A DNA stretch of 64,000 nucleotides, from positions 19,896 through 83,895 of the forward strand of contig CAYLHX010000002.1 in the NCBI GenBank assembly GCA_964383675.1, given 5' to 3'. Shown piece after piece: positions 35,625-44,245 of this stretch. Under the pieces are notes generated by a model. That model saw only the letters and a list, made by a program, of their open reading frames with translations. It did no database searches and was not told the DNA's origin. This DNA is from CAYLHX01 sp964383675 (GTDB lineage Bacteria > Patescibacteriota > Gracilibacteria > UBA1369 > LOWO2-01-FULL-3). The translations under genes were made by a program, and so were the position numbers. The stretch's first letter is position 1. Each line of letters starts with the position of its first letter.

Positions 35625-35643
35625 TAATCCGTAACTACGAAAA

Positions 35644-37179
35644 ATGATTAAAATATTTGATACAACTTTGCGTGATGGCGAACAGTCTCCGGGATTTTCT
35701 ATGAATCTGAAGGAAAAATTAATGATGGCAAAGCAACTCGAGAAGCTTGGAGTTGACGTGATCGAGGCGGGTTTCGCAAATGCATCGCCGGAGGATTTTG
35801 AATCGGTGCGTCAAATTGGTCAACTTTGCAGTAAGACAGAGGTTTGCGGTTTGGCGCGTTGTCATGAACAGGATATTGAGCGAACGATTCAGGCACTTGA
35901 TGGGGCCGCAAATCCACGTATTCATGTTTTTATTGCTACCAGTGATATTCATTTGGAGCATAAATTGAAAATTTCTAGGGATGAGGCTGTCAAAAAAGCA
36001 ATCATGGGGGTAAAAATGGCAAAAGAATTTACTGAGATGGTGGATTTTTCACCGGAAGACGCTACTCGTTCCGATCGTGATTTTTTGGTGGAGATCTTAA
36101 CCGAAGCTATTAAAGCTGGAGCCGATACTTTAAACATACCTGATACGGTAGGCTATAGTACGCCGGAAGATTTTGGAGATCTGATCAAGTTTTTAATGGA
36201 AAATGTTCCGGGGATTGAAAACGTCATAGTTTCAACTCACTGTCATGATGATTTGGGATTGGCGGTGGCCAACAGTTTGGCCGGGGTTAGAAATGGTGCT
36301 CGTCAAATTGAATGTACGATCAACGGTATTGGTGAGCGAGCGGGAAATGCTTCTTTGGAGGAGATAGTGATGGCCATAAAAACTCGTCCCGATGTTTTTC
36401 CACAGGGAACCGGTATTGATAGTAGGCAGATTTTGGCAACCAGTAAGTTGTTGTCGCAAATTACCGGCCAGGAAGTGCAGGCAAACAAGGCTATTGTTGG
36501 CAAAAATGCCTTTGCGCATGAGGCGGGGATTCATCAGCATGGTGTTTTGGCCAATCGCTTGACTTATGAAATTATGAAACCGGAAGATGTTGGGTATAGT
36601 TCGAATCAATTGGTTTTGGGTAAGCATTCCGGCAGAAACGCTTTGGCTGATCGCTTAAAATATTTGGGGATTGAGCTTGATCAACAGCAATTGGATGAAG
36701 TTTTTGCCAAGTTTAAATCATTGGCGGATAAAAAAAAGAATGTTTATGATGAGGATTTAATTATGCTGTCCACTCATGGAGATAATGATATGAAGTACGA
36801 ATTGGCGAATGCTCGAATTTTTTCAGAGCAAAATAAGTTGGCGAAAGCCGAGATTGTCATGCGAGTTGGTAAAGATTTGCTAGAGAGCCAGGGGATGGGG
36901 GATGGTCCGGTAGATGCTTTGTATTCCGCTATTGTTCAAGCTGCTAACCTTGAAGGGAAGTTGTTGGAATTTAAAATCAACGCGCTTACACCAGATCGTG
37001 AGGCCGTGGGAGTGGTGAATATTCGCTGGGAAGAAGCTGGCAAGGTGTGGCACGGTCACGGTGTGGACACCGATATTGTGATTGCGGCCGGTAAAGCTCT
37101 GATTGATGTTATCAACCGTATGGAGGTGAGAAGAGTTTATGAGGAAGAACTTGCGGTTAAGCATATTGCCATAGGCTGA
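35644..37179 (+). CDS. leuA: 2-isopropylmalate synthase
   Basis: 511 residues. It condenses acetyl-CoA and 2-ketoisovalerate. The HMGL-like TIM barrel has FDTTLRDGEQSPGFSM, STHCHDDLGLAVANS (metal ligands HxH region) and GIGERAGNASLEE. The C-terminal regulatory LeuA dimer domain is present (about 380-500), with GPVDALYSAI, so leucine feedback inhibition is likely in addition to attenuation. It is the last gene of the operon. No terminator is evident in the 37 bp before the next gene. Confidence 0.95.
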   Translation: MIKIFDTTLRDGEQSPGFSMNLKEKLMMAKQLEKLGVDVIEAGFANASPEDFESVRQIGQLCSKTEVCGLARCHEQDIERTIQALDGAANPRIHVFIATSDIHLEHKLKISRDEAVKKAIMGVKMAKEFTEMVDFSPEDATRSDRDFLVEILTEAIKAGADTLNIPDTVGYSTPEDFGDLIKFLMENVPGIENVIVSTHCHDDLGLAVANSLAGVRNGARQIECTINGIGERAGNASLEEIVMAIKTRPDVFPQGTGIDSRQILATSKLLSQITGQEVQANKAIVGKNAFAHEAGIHQHGVLANRLTYEIMKPEDVGYSSNQLVLGKHSGRNALADRLKYLGIELDQQQLDEVFAKFKSLADKKKNVYDEDLIMLSTHGDNDMKYELANARIFSEQNKLAKAEIVMRVGKDLLESQGMGDGPVDALYSAIVQAANLEGKLLEFKINALTPDREAVGVVNIRWEEAGKVWHGHGVDTDIVIAAGKALIDVINRMEVRRVYEEELAVKHIAIG

Positions 37180-37216
37180 CTGTTTTGATAGAGTTTCCTC
37201 AGATAAAACAATTTTT

Positions 37217-37768
37217 ATGGTACTCTTGGAATCTATTAATATACCGCTTGGCACTGTCGCTTCGGATTTTTCTTTGCAGGCTACCGATGGTAAAGAATAT
37301 AGTCTGGTAAGTTTTAATGATGCCAAAGTGTTGGTGGTTGTTTTTATGTGCAACCACTGTCCTTATGTTCAGGCGGTGTGGGACAGGCTGGTCGTTTTAC
37401 AGGATAAATTTGGTAATGATAATGTTCAGTTTGTAGGCATAAATCCTAATCTTCACCCCGATTATCCTGAAGAGGATATGGAGAAAATGAAGGAGTACTT
37501 TGAGCGTTATTCTATGAACTTTCCTTATCTTTTGGACGAGACACAGGAGGTGGCGAGGAATTATCAGGCGCAGTGTACGCCGGATATTTTCGTCTATAAT
37601 GAACAGAGAAAATTGGCTTATCACGGTAGGATAGATGATAATTGGAAAGACCCTGAAAATGTGCAGAGAGAGGAGTTGTCTGATGCCATTGAGGCTATGC
37701 TTGACGGAGGGGCACCCTCTGCAGATCAAAAGCCGGCCCTGGGGTGTTCAATTAAGTGGAGAAATTAA
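37217..37768 (+). CDS. Thioredoxin-fold redoxin (AhpC/TSA-like)
   Basis: 183 residues. The thioredoxin fold starts with PLGTVASDFSLQATDGK. The active-site region FMCNHCPYVQA has a C-x-x-C motif. IDDNWKDPENV is typical of a thioredoxin-like family often annotated as AhpC/TSA or redoxin. No signal peptide, so probably a cytoplasmic peroxide or thiol enzyme. Same strand as the leu operon, 37 bp after leuA. The stop overlaps the convergent SLH gene by 4 bp. Confidence 0.82.
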   Translation: MVLLESINIPLGTVASDFSLQATDGKEYSLVSFNDAKVLVVVFMCNHCPYVQAVWDRLVVLQDKFGNDNVQFVGINPNLHPDYPEEDMEKMKEYFERYSMNFPYLLDETQEVARNYQAQCTPDIFVYNEQRKLAYHGRIDDNWKDPENVQREELSDAIEAMLDGGAPSADQKPALGCSIKWRN

Positions 37769-39156
37769 TCTTCATCTTTATCCGGACAGATAGTGCTGTT
37801 TGCGTTTAAGAGATCGCAGTTTCCGCTTTGGTTTACCGTGATGATTTTGCCGGTTGCGTCCAGATTGAAAACTTTCCAGATTGCTTCATCGTTTTCAGGT
37901 GGATAAAAGATTTTTGCCAGACCGTTTTTGTCGTAAATTTCCACTCTGGCATCGGCTTCGTGAAAGCTTTCTTCACCGGCATAGTTATGCACAAAATATT
38001 CATATTCTCCATCGGATAGTTCCTTGATCGTGATGGTTTCAGTGCCGTTGGCAGTAGTTGAGTCTAGATCCAGCAAGATGCTTAAATTTGAGTTGATTCG
38101 ATGCATGAAGAAAATCTCTTCCTCGTCAGGTGTGAGTAGATGGGCATCCAGGTCAATATCGCTGGGGCCCCAGGTTAAGACAATGCGTAGATCTTCCGGA
38201 TTTATGGTGGTGAATTTCTGGCTTAAAGCGATATGGGATTCAGTCTCGATTTGATTTAAGGGAATTTTGAGGTCGTAGTAGTTTTCTTTGGAAAAGATTA
38301 GATAGTCGTTTTTGGAGCCGCTGGAATTTAAGGTAAAATTGCCATCGACATCACTGGTGGTGTGACTGATGTAATCACCGGTTTGATCATAGTGAGTAAT
38401 AGTTGTATCTGCCAGCACTTTACTGCTGGTGGCATTGGTTATTATGCCTGTGAGATATACTGCCTGCACCCCCTTGTCGTCTACACTTTCGACAAGGCTT
38501 GGTATATTAAAGTTTTGAATAATAAGAGTGTTTACTTCACTGTCGAACTTTTCTTTCTCAAGTTCTTTTATTGCCAGTAGACGGTACAAGGTTTCCGCAA
38601 TGCTGCCGCGGGTTATGTTGCTGGAAGGATAGTATTTGCCCCCGGAATCCGGTAATAGATTTCTCATTTTTGCATATTGCAGATATGGTGCATACCATTC
38701 GTATTTTGGAGTGTCGGTAAAAATTGTTTGGTTTTCGGCTTCGCTTAAATCCCATTGATGAATCTCGCCCAACATTTTTAGAGCTTCAACCTTATTTACG
38801 CTTTGTTCGGGCTTGAAGGTGCCATCGGGATAACCCTGGACATACCCAAGCTCTTTGGCACTACAGACATATTTTGCGTACCATTCGGTGTATGGAACAT
38901 CGGGGAAGCAGTTGGTTTTAGGTATGCTTAACTGTTCCTCCTGGCCACTCATCAAGATTTTCAATAGTTCGGCGCGGTTGATGTCTTTAAAAGGGCCGAA
39001 GCTGCCATCGGGGTAGCCGTTGATGATCTCATTTTGAGATAGATAGCTTATGGCAACAAAATAGGGACTGCTTTGGTCTATGTCGGAAAAAGATTTGGCA
39101 GCTGCAGGTGAAGTTAAAACAAGCAGAGTTGTGAGAAGAATGAGGGGTTTCTTCAT
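37765..39156 (-). CDS. Surface protein with three SLH domains and a YfaP/DUF2135 domain
   Basis: 463 residues. A signal peptide (1-20, TSPAAA) is followed by three S-layer homology repeats (about 20-65, 80-130, 140-190) with the pattern FSDID...YFVAISYLSQNEIINGYPDGSFGP and INRAELLKIL. A carboxypeptidase-like beta domain (about 215-310) follows. The C-terminus has the DUF2135/YfaP pattern: LTWGPSDIDLDAHLLTPDEE and YFVHNYAGEESF. The SLH repeats should tether the protein to cell-wall polysaccharide. It follows the LysE gene by 7 bp. Confidence 0.85.
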   Translation of the reverse strand: MKKPLILLTTLLVLTSPAAAKSFSDIDQSSPYFVAISYLSQNEIINGYPDGSFGPFKDINRAELLKILMSGQEEQLSIPKTNCFPDVPYTEWYAKYVCSAKELGYVQGYPDGTFKPEQSVNKVEALKMLGEIHQWDLSEAENQTIFTDTPKYEWYAPYLQYAKMRNLLPDSGGKYYPSSNITRGSIAETLYRLLAIKELEKEKFDSEVNTLIIQNFNIPSLVESVDDKGVQAVYLTGIITNATSSKVLADTTITHYDQTGDYISHTTSDVDGNFTLNSSGSKNDYLIFSKENYYDLKIPLNQIETESHIALSQKFTTINPEDLRIVLTWGPSDIDLDAHLLTPDEEEIFFMHRINSNLSILLDLDSTTANGTETITIKELSDGEYEYFVHNYAGEESFHEADARVEIYDKNGLAKIFYPPENDEAIWKVFNLDATGKIITVNQSGNCDLLNANSTICPDKDED

Positions 39157-39163
39157 ACTTTCT

Positions 39164-39796
39164 TTATTTTGAGTCGCTGAGTGCGATTTTTATCCCTAAG
39201 GCAATCAAAACCGCCCCCATGGTCCTTTCAATATGATGTTGAACTTTTACAAAGCGTGTTTTTATGATTTGGTGTGACAGTCCCGTTGCCAAGAAAGCAA
39301 ACCATACAAAGGTCATGAAGACCATTTCCACCCCATATATCAATTGTATAGCCACGGGGGTCGCGGGATTTATAACTTGGGTAAAAACACTTAAAAAGAA
39401 AACTGTCGCCTTGGGGTTTAAGGCATTGGTTAAAAATCCACTTTTGATGGCTTCCATTCTGCTTAGATCTTTGTTTTTTTCTGAGATCTTTTGTAGATTT
39501 TGCGAATTCGGTTTCGCGCGTAGCGATTTGTAGCCGATATATATAAGGTAGGTTGCACCCAGCATTTTTATTGCCGAGAAGAGCAAAATTGACTGTGAGA
39601 TGATCAGCCCGATTCCGATTAAACAGTAGGCGATGTGCACGGTGATGCCCAGAGCTATTCCCAAGGCTGAATAGATCCCGGTTTTACGTGAGTAGGCCAG
39701 GCTATTTCTGGTGATTAAGGCGAAGTCCGGGCCGGGACTCATTACTCCTAAAAGGTGTATAATAGCTACAGTGATAAATTCGCTTAAGTATTCCAT
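39164..39796 (-). CDS. LysE/RhtB-family amino acid exporter
   Basis: 210 residues from ATG 39796; the longer frame to 39868 runs into the divergent promoter region. Six membrane helices and the family N-terminus LLGVMSPGPDFALITRNSLAYSRKTGIYSALGIALG. It would export amino acids or homoserine lactone-like compounds; the substrate cannot be inferred. It precedes the SLH gene, probably as an operon. Confidence 0.88.
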   Translation of the reverse strand: MEYLSEFITVAIIHLLGVMSPGPDFALITRNSLAYSRKTGIYSALGIALGITVHIAYCLIGIGLIISQSILLFSAIKMLGATYLIYIGYKSLRAKPNSQNLQKISEKNKDLSRMEAIKSGFLTNALNPKATVFFLSVFTQVINPATPVAIQLIYGVEMVFMTFVWFAFLATGLSHQIIKTRFVKVQHHIERTMGAVLIALGIKIALSDSK

Positions 39797-39868
39797 AAAA
39801 TGATGTTTTACTTGTTCATGGTATAATGAAATGTTACAAATGTCCAACAAGTTCGTATACCATAACAC

Positions 39869-40570
39869 ATGGTTATGAAAACAGTTAAAATACTAGGAAG
39901 AGAAGTTCAGGTTAATCTGCGTACAGATGCGGATAAATCTGTCTTTGAAGAGATTCTGGTCGATCGTGATTACAAGATTCTTGATGAAATAATCGGGAAT
40001 GCTAAGCATGCCATTTTGGATTTGGGAGCGCATATAGGCCTATTCTCCATTTATGTAGATCTTTTGAACACTACCGTTCCACTTTTTGCTTTCGAGCCCG
40101 AGCAGGAGAATTATGCTTTGATGAAAGAAAATTTAAAACTCAATCACGTGAAAAATGTGACCACAAAGAATGTAGCTGTGGTGGGTGATGGAAGTAAACC
40201 TACGAGGGATTTGCATATAAGCTATGACTCGCATAATCATTCTTTGTTTAATCTGGAAAATTCTACTGTTGTACAGCGGGTCTCAGCTATCAGTGTGAAG
40301 GAGATTTTTGACAGAATTTTAGGAAGGGCCAAAATTGAATTTTGTGATTTGGTGAAGATGGATCTGGAAGGGGGGGAATTTGAAATCATTAAATCCATGC
40401 CTAGGGAAGTGTTTAAAAAAATCGGGGCGTTTTATATGGAGTATCACGAATATTTTCCGGAATTTAAGGCCGATCATTTAAAAAGAATCTTTGAAGAAAA
40501 TGGTTTTAAGGTGGTTAAAAAGCCTTCCCATTACGACTTCCGAATGGGCTTTATCTTTGCCAGCAGATAA
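39869..40570 (+). CDS. FkbM-family methyltransferase
   Basis: 233 residues (start ATG 39869, or 39875). The SAM-binding loop is ILDLGAHIGLFSIYV, then AFEPEQENYALMKENLKLN. The C-terminal VKMDLEGGEFEIIKSM is the diagnostic FkbM block. Such enzymes O-methylate sugars, lipids or polyketides. A weak TTACAA/TATACC pair lies 7 nt before the ATG at 39869. It is followed by a glutamine amidotransferase-like gene 110 bp later. Confidence 0.85.
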   Translation: MVMKTVKILGREVQVNLRTDADKSVFEEILVDRDYKILDEIIGNAKHAILDLGAHIGLFSIYVDLLNTTVPLFAFEPEQENYALMKENLKLNHVKNVTTKNVAVVGDGSKPTRDLHISYDSHNHSLFNLENSTVVQRVSAISVKEIFDRILGRAKIEFCDLVKMDLEGGEFEIIKSMPREVFKKIGAFYMEYHEYFPEFKADHLKRIFEENGFKVVKKPSHYDFRMGFIFASR

Positions 40571-40624
40571 AGTATGATCCCTGTAAAAAATTTTTAGAGA
40601 AGAAGTAGATCGTATCGCTAATGC

Positions 40625-40653
40625 TTGACATATTGTACTTAGTATGTTTTAAT
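40625..40653 (+). promoter_or_regulatory. Promoter of the amidotransferase-like gene
   Basis: Consensus TTGACA (40625-40630), 17 bp, TTTAAT (40648-40653), 26 nt before the ATG. It separates this gene from the FkbM gene. Confidence 0.65.
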
Positions 40654-40679
40654 ATTTGACTTATTTTAAAAACATATAA

Positions 40680-41795
40680 ATGGCCTTAGAAATTGCACAT
40701 ACGGTTTTGACCCAGCTTGAGGGAGAAAGAAGAGTTGATACTGATAAGGAAAGATTGTTGGCTGCCACTATGGAGGCCATATCTACTATTTGTGATCAAT
40801 TTGATGCCTTTGTCGAAGGTGTAAGAGGTGATTTGGCCCGAGCGCTTGGTGGTAGAAAAATTTTAGTTGTGGATGCCGCTTTCAACGTCCCTTATCGTGG
40901 TATGCAGCGAACTCTTGACGCTCTGCAGCAAAGCGGTTACGGACCGGTCGCTCAACTAGTGATACAAAAATTATTTGGAGGGCAGTTGCCTCAAACAACA
41001 ACAGGTCTTTTTCAGAGTTTGTTGGGGGCCGAGGTGTCTTTGTCTCATTTAGGATTGGGGCGTACTCGAGAGGTGACACATGGGAATGTTGGTGCTATTC
41101 TGTTTTCCGGTTCGCCGGCTTGTTTTAGCCGTCTTCCGCTTGGGAGGAGCTCTGTGGTTGATGATGTGACCGGAATGACCGATTTTGATGTTTATAATGA
41201 AGAAAGAGATATTTATTTGGATGGCAAAGGGAGTGGTCTACCGGCCGTGGGAGTGTGCGGAGGACATCAACTTTTGACCTTGATGAATATGGGGAGGGTT
41301 GTGCCCTTGGATCAGCCGCGTAAAGGGTATGAACCGTTAAGGATATGTCATGATAGAAAAAAAGCGGTGCGAACGGTGATAGGAGACAATGATCACACAG
41401 ATGTTCGAGTTTATGTGGCTCATGGTGATGAGGTTGTATTGGATGAAAGCCGCAGTATACCATTTGCTTTTGCCGATATCGCTTCTGATAAAGCTGTTGT
41501 TCATGGTGCAATACACAGCCCCGTGGCTAACTTGGATAGTGATCATTTCGCCAATGCCGACAGGTTGAATGGTGCTTTAGATGAAGGTTTTGCTTTGGAT
41601 CTTGGTGTTCAAGGGCATCCCGAGCAGACTTTGTTTTATTTGTTGGTGAAAATTGTCGATCAGTTAAATAGTGGAAGTAGCCTGGATACTTTGAAGATTG
41701 GAGAAAAATTCACTTTGATGAAAAAATATTTGCAGTGGCTTAATGAGTTTTTCAGAGCTCATAAAATGTATCGTGTGCCTGTGGGGCATGCCTAG
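40680..41795 (+). CDS. Class I glutamine amidotransferase-like protein
   Basis: 371 residues. The GATase1 triad is visible: Cys193 in GVCGGHQLL, and His313 and Glu315 in QGHPEQ. An about 55-residue helical N-terminus precedes the Rossmann-like ILVVDAAFN. A long insertion (about 85-130) is not usual for GATase1. The partner synthase is unknown; no TrpE/PabB/CarB gene adjoins it, but an ATP-grasp protein lies just downstream in the opposite orientation. It could supply ammonia to a new ligase, or act on a gamma-glutamyl compound as a hydrolase. Confidence 0.78.
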   Translation: MALEIAHTVLTQLEGERRVDTDKERLLAATMEAISTICDQFDAFVEGVRGDLARALGGRKILVVDAAFNVPYRGMQRTLDALQQSGYGPVAQLVIQKLFGGQLPQTTTGLFQSLLGAEVSLSHLGLGRTREVTHGNVGAILFSGSPACFSRLPLGRSSVVDDVTGMTDFDVYNEERDIYLDGKGSGLPAVGVCGGHQLLTLMNMGRVVPLDQPRKGYEPLRICHDRKKAVRTVIGDNDHTDVRVYVAHGDEVVLDESRSIPFAFADIASDKAVVHGAIHSPVANLDSDHFANADRLNGALDEGFALDLGVQGHPEQTLFYLLVKIVDQLNSGSSLDTLKIGEKFTLMKKYLQWLNEFFRAHKMYRVPVGHA

Positions 41796-41803
41796 AAATT
41801 TAC

Positions 41804-41832
41804 TTGCTTTTATTTTAATACTGATATACAAT
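41804..41832 (+). promoter_or_regulatory. Promoter of a small RNA
   Basis: TTGCTT (41804-41809), 17 bp, TACAAT (41827-41832). Located 9 bp after the amidotransferase gene stop, with no downstream plus-strand ORF before the terminator at 41940-41960. Confidence 0.6.
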
Positions 41833-41837
41833 AGCTT

Positions 41838-41960
41838 TGGTCGTAGATACTGTGGAAGGATGTTACGAGTCCTTCGGTCAAGAATCAAGGCGCCGTAGAT
41901 AGCATCATCTCAAGCAGTACGAACCAGAAACTATTTCTCTCTCCGGAGGGGATTTTTTTT
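41838..41960 (+). ncRNA. Candidate small structured RNA (about 120 nt)
   Basis: A promoter, a structured body and an intrinsic terminator are packed in 160 bp with no ORF. Closing helix: TGGT-CGTA (41838-41845) with TACG-A-ACCA (41918-41926), then CTG/CAG. Inside is GAAGGA/TCCTTC (41855-41860 and 41870-41875). CGTAGATA occurs twice (41842 and 41894). The terminator is TCTCC/GGGGA (41940-41944, 41948-41952) plus eight T. It does not match SRP, tmRNA, 6S or RNase P motifs that I know. It could also be a regulatory 3' UTR. Confidence 0.5.
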
Positions 41961-41962
41961 GT

Positions 41963-43246
41963 CTATTGTATCGAAACTTTTAGGGACTTATGGTAGTCCA
42001 CGCTTTTTTGATAGGCTTTTTCGTATGAATCGGTAGTGATGATGAAGCGTAGCACCGGAGGATAGTTATTTTTTGCAAAACCCACCTTGTCACCTTTTTG
42101 AGCCAAAACTTCAATCTCCGAGACTTCAGAATCCGCTGTGAGTTTTTCCAGATCGACTATTTGTTTTAGCTTACCTTCTTTTTCCGGAAAAATTTCCACC
42201 ATTGAGACATGTCTTTCAGCTTTTTTTCTGGTTTTAAGTTCTTTGCCGATAACGCTTTCTATTAGGAGTTTGTTTAAATCTATGTTGTAAGCATGACGAT
42301 ACATAAGTGGCCTATAGCCACCCATGCGGCTGGCTATTTCTATAAGCTTGATCTCCTGTTTTTCGGTTACAATGAGTTCACAAAATACCGGACAATATCT
42401 GAGTCCAAGAATTTTTGAGGCGGTTTCGGTGGCGAGTTTGGCCTTCTTGATGGTTTCTTTCGGCAAATTTGAAGGGAGGATCCGAAAGGCCAGGAAAGAA
42501 TCATTGCGGTCTATGTGTTCAGCGGTATAAATATCACAGGCGGAGGGCGCGTGCCAGATTGTTAGGTTGGCCGCCAAAGATGAGATGGTAACTTGTCGTC
42601 CTTTTTCCGCTTTTTCGACCAAAAAAGTACTTTTAGGATCAGGATAGTGGAAGTTGAAGTCGCAATAATTGAAGTCGTTGTAGAGATCTTCGTCAAGCTC
42701 CTTGCTTTGTGAGGTTATCTTTTTGTAGCTATCTGTAAGCTCTTTTTCGGATTCAACATGAAAAATGTAACGACTTTTTATTCCGGCAATTGATTTTAAA
42801 AAGATATTTTTGCCTAAGCTTTTAAAGGCATTTAATGCTTGTCTTTCGGTTTTGACTATCCGGAAGTCGATGTTTTCCGACATGAACTTCAAGGCGTTGC
42901 GCTGCATCGCTTTACTGCGGGTACAGCAGGCGCTATAGACCGAGCAAGATGGCAAACTGAAGCGTTCGGCCAAGTAAGAGCGGGGTACCACGTAGTGTTC
43001 GTAATTACTAATAATGCCTTTGATTCTGTAAACATTTTTCAGGTCTGGGATAATGCGATCCATTACCTCTGTTGAAAGAATGTTGTCTTCGATAACTTGG
43101 TCGAAAAGTTCATGGGTTATGGGATCGGCCTTGCGGGTAAGTAAAATTACCGTGTATCCTTCAGCCTTGGCAGTGAGCACCGCCTCTTTTTTGTGACGAA
43201 AACCTATGAAGAGTATCGCCTTGGCTTTTGTTTTCATGAAAATCAT
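41963..43246 (-). CDS. ATP-grasp family ligase
   Basis: 427 residues (ATG 43246, or 43237). The arrangement is an N-terminal Rossmann-like region (ILFIGFRHKKEAVLTAKAEGY), an ATP-grasp fold from about 110 (FMSENIDFRIVKTERQALNAFKSLGKNIFLKS), the metal-binding region RYCPVFCELIVTEKQEIKLIEIASRMGG, and a C-terminal domain. It resembles carbamoyl-phosphate-synthase/BL00235-type ligases that form amide or peptide bonds. The substrate is unknown. It converges on the sRNA and the amidotransferase gene. Confidence 0.8.
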   Translation of the reverse strand: MIFMKTKAKAILFIGFRHKKEAVLTAKAEGYTVILLTRKADPITHELFDQVIEDNILSTEVMDRIIPDLKNVYRIKGIISNYEHYVVPRSYLAERFSLPSCSVYSACCTRSKAMQRNALKFMSENIDFRIVKTERQALNAFKSLGKNIFLKSIAGIKSRYIFHVESEKELTDSYKKITSQSKELDEDLYNDFNYCDFNFHYPDPKSTFLVEKAEKGRQVTISSLAANLTIWHAPSACDIYTAEHIDRNDSFLAFRILPSNLPKETIKKAKLATETASKILGLRYCPVFCELIVTEKQEIKLIEIASRMGGYRPLMYRHAYNIDLNKLLIESVIGKELKTRKKAERHVSMVEIFPEKEGKLKQIVDLEKLTADSEVSEIEVLAQKGDKVGFAKNNYPPVLRFIITTDSYEKAYQKSVDYHKSLKVSIQ

Positions 43247-43254
43247 TTAAACCT

Positions 43255-43284
43255 CAATAAGCCTCAACTAATGGAGGCTTATTG
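43255..43284. terminator. Hairpin between H1-like and ATP-grasp genes
   Basis: An 11-bp perfect stem CAATAAGCCTC (43255-43265) / GAGGCTTATTG (43274-43284) with an 8-nt loop. It lies 43 bp downstream of the H1-like gene stop on the minus strand. The U-run that follows is short and interrupted, so it may be an imperfect terminator or an mRNA-processing hairpin. Confidence 0.6.
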
Positions 43285-43327
43285 AATTATTGTGCAGAGT
43301 ATATATGGTATTTTTAAAAATACTATA

Positions 43328-43558
43328 TTATTTCTTTTTAGCTTTCTTAACTGTAGGTTTTTTTACAGTTTTCTTTTTAGCAGCCGGTTTTTTTGCTGCT
43401 GCTTTTTTAACTGCAGGCTTTTTAGCTACAGGTTTTTTAACAGTTGCTTTTTTTGCTGCGGTTTTTTTAACCGTTGTTTTTTTCACTGTAGGCTTTTTCG
43501 CCATAGTTTTTTTTGCAGGCTTTTTTTGGGCTGCAGGTTTTTTTGCTTTTGCTGGCAT
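43328..43558 (-). CDS. Histone H1-like Lys/Ala-rich DNA-binding protein
   Basis: 76 residues made almost only of Lys, Ala, Pro, Thr and Val. It is organised as 4-6 residue repeats of the type A-x-K-K-(P/T/A), for example KPVAKKPAVKKAAAKKPAAK. This matches eukaryotic H1 C-termini and bacterial HctB/AlgP-type tails. It should be unfolded and bind DNA non-specifically. Lys codons are mostly AAA, producing T-tracts on the plus strand. There is no globular domain, unlike full H1. Confidence 0.8.
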   Translation of the reverse strand: MPAKAKKPAAQKKPAKKTMAKKPTVKKTTVKKTAAKKATVKKPVAKKPAVKKAAAKKPAAKKKTVKKPTVKKAKKK

Positions 43559-43638
43559 GAGGAATGAGGTTTAAAAATAAAAATAGGAATATGTATAATT
43601 ATAGAGTTTTTTTTAGGAAAGCAATACCTTTTAACTAC

Positions 43639-43666
43639 TTGACGGAATTATTTCTTTAACTAAAGA
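43639..43666 (+). promoter_or_regulatory. Promoter of the GNAT gene
   Basis: TTGACG (43639-43644), 16 bp, TAAAGA (43661-43666), about 25 nt before the ATG at 43692. No ribosome-binding site. Confidence 0.5.
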
Positions 43667-43691
43667 TGAATTTATTAACTAACAAAAATTT

Positions 43692-44180
43692 ATGTCGGCA
43701 AAAAGAAAGTTAAAGATAAGGCTCTTGGAGTTTGAAGATTTTGAGGCGGTTTCTGAGTTGGGAGAAAAAGTTTTTACGGCCGATAAGTGGTCGAGTCTTT
43801 ATAGAACCTGGGATAAATATGAAATTATCGAACGATTTTTGGGGGAAGGGGAGCTTTGTATTGTCGCTGAAATCGGAGAAGAAATTGTTGGTTTTTCTAT
43901 TGGGACTTTGATAGAAAAGCCCAAGAGTAAGTGGGTTTATGGCTATATCTTGTGGGTGGCCGTTGATCCGGAGGCGCAAGGTTTGGGAGTGGGGGAAAAG
44001 CTTTTGAATGCCATGACCAAACGCTTTATAAAATTGGGCGCCAACATGATGATGATTGATACGGCGATGGACAATGAAAAGGCTCGTCGATTCTTCGAGA
44101 GAAATGGTTTTGATAAAGAAGAGGAGCATGTGTTCCTATATAAAAACCTTGAAACTCAAAAAAAGAGCAGAAGGAGATAG
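43692..44180 (+). CDS. GNAT-family N-acetyltransferase
   Basis: 162 residues. The acetyl-CoA loop is GLGVGEKLLNAM (V-D-P-E-x-Q-G-L-G-V-G), preceded by strand GYILWVAV and followed by DNEKARRFFERNGF, the classic GNAT C-terminal pattern of RimI-like enzymes. It could acetylate an amine or N-terminus; the substrate is not known. It has its own promoter and precedes the TauD-like gene. Confidence 0.88.
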   Translation: MSAKRKLKIRLLEFEDFEAVSELGEKVFTADKWSSLYRTWDKYEIIERFLGEGELCIVAEIGEEIVGFSIGTLIEKPKSKWVYGYILWVAVDPEAQGLGVGEKLLNAMTKRFIKLGANMMMIDTAMDNEKARRFFERNGFDKEEEHVFLYKNLETQKKSRRR

Positions 44181-44245
44181 GGTATTTTGGGTAGTCAAAA
44201 TATGGTTTTGTGCTATTATTCTGGGCCTTGGCGTTAATCACAAAT

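Noticed and set aside
43290..43574. Two plus-strand Phe/Cys/Leu-rich ORFs
   Set aside because: They are the antisense of the H1-like gene; the poly-Lys codons read as Phe on the other strand.
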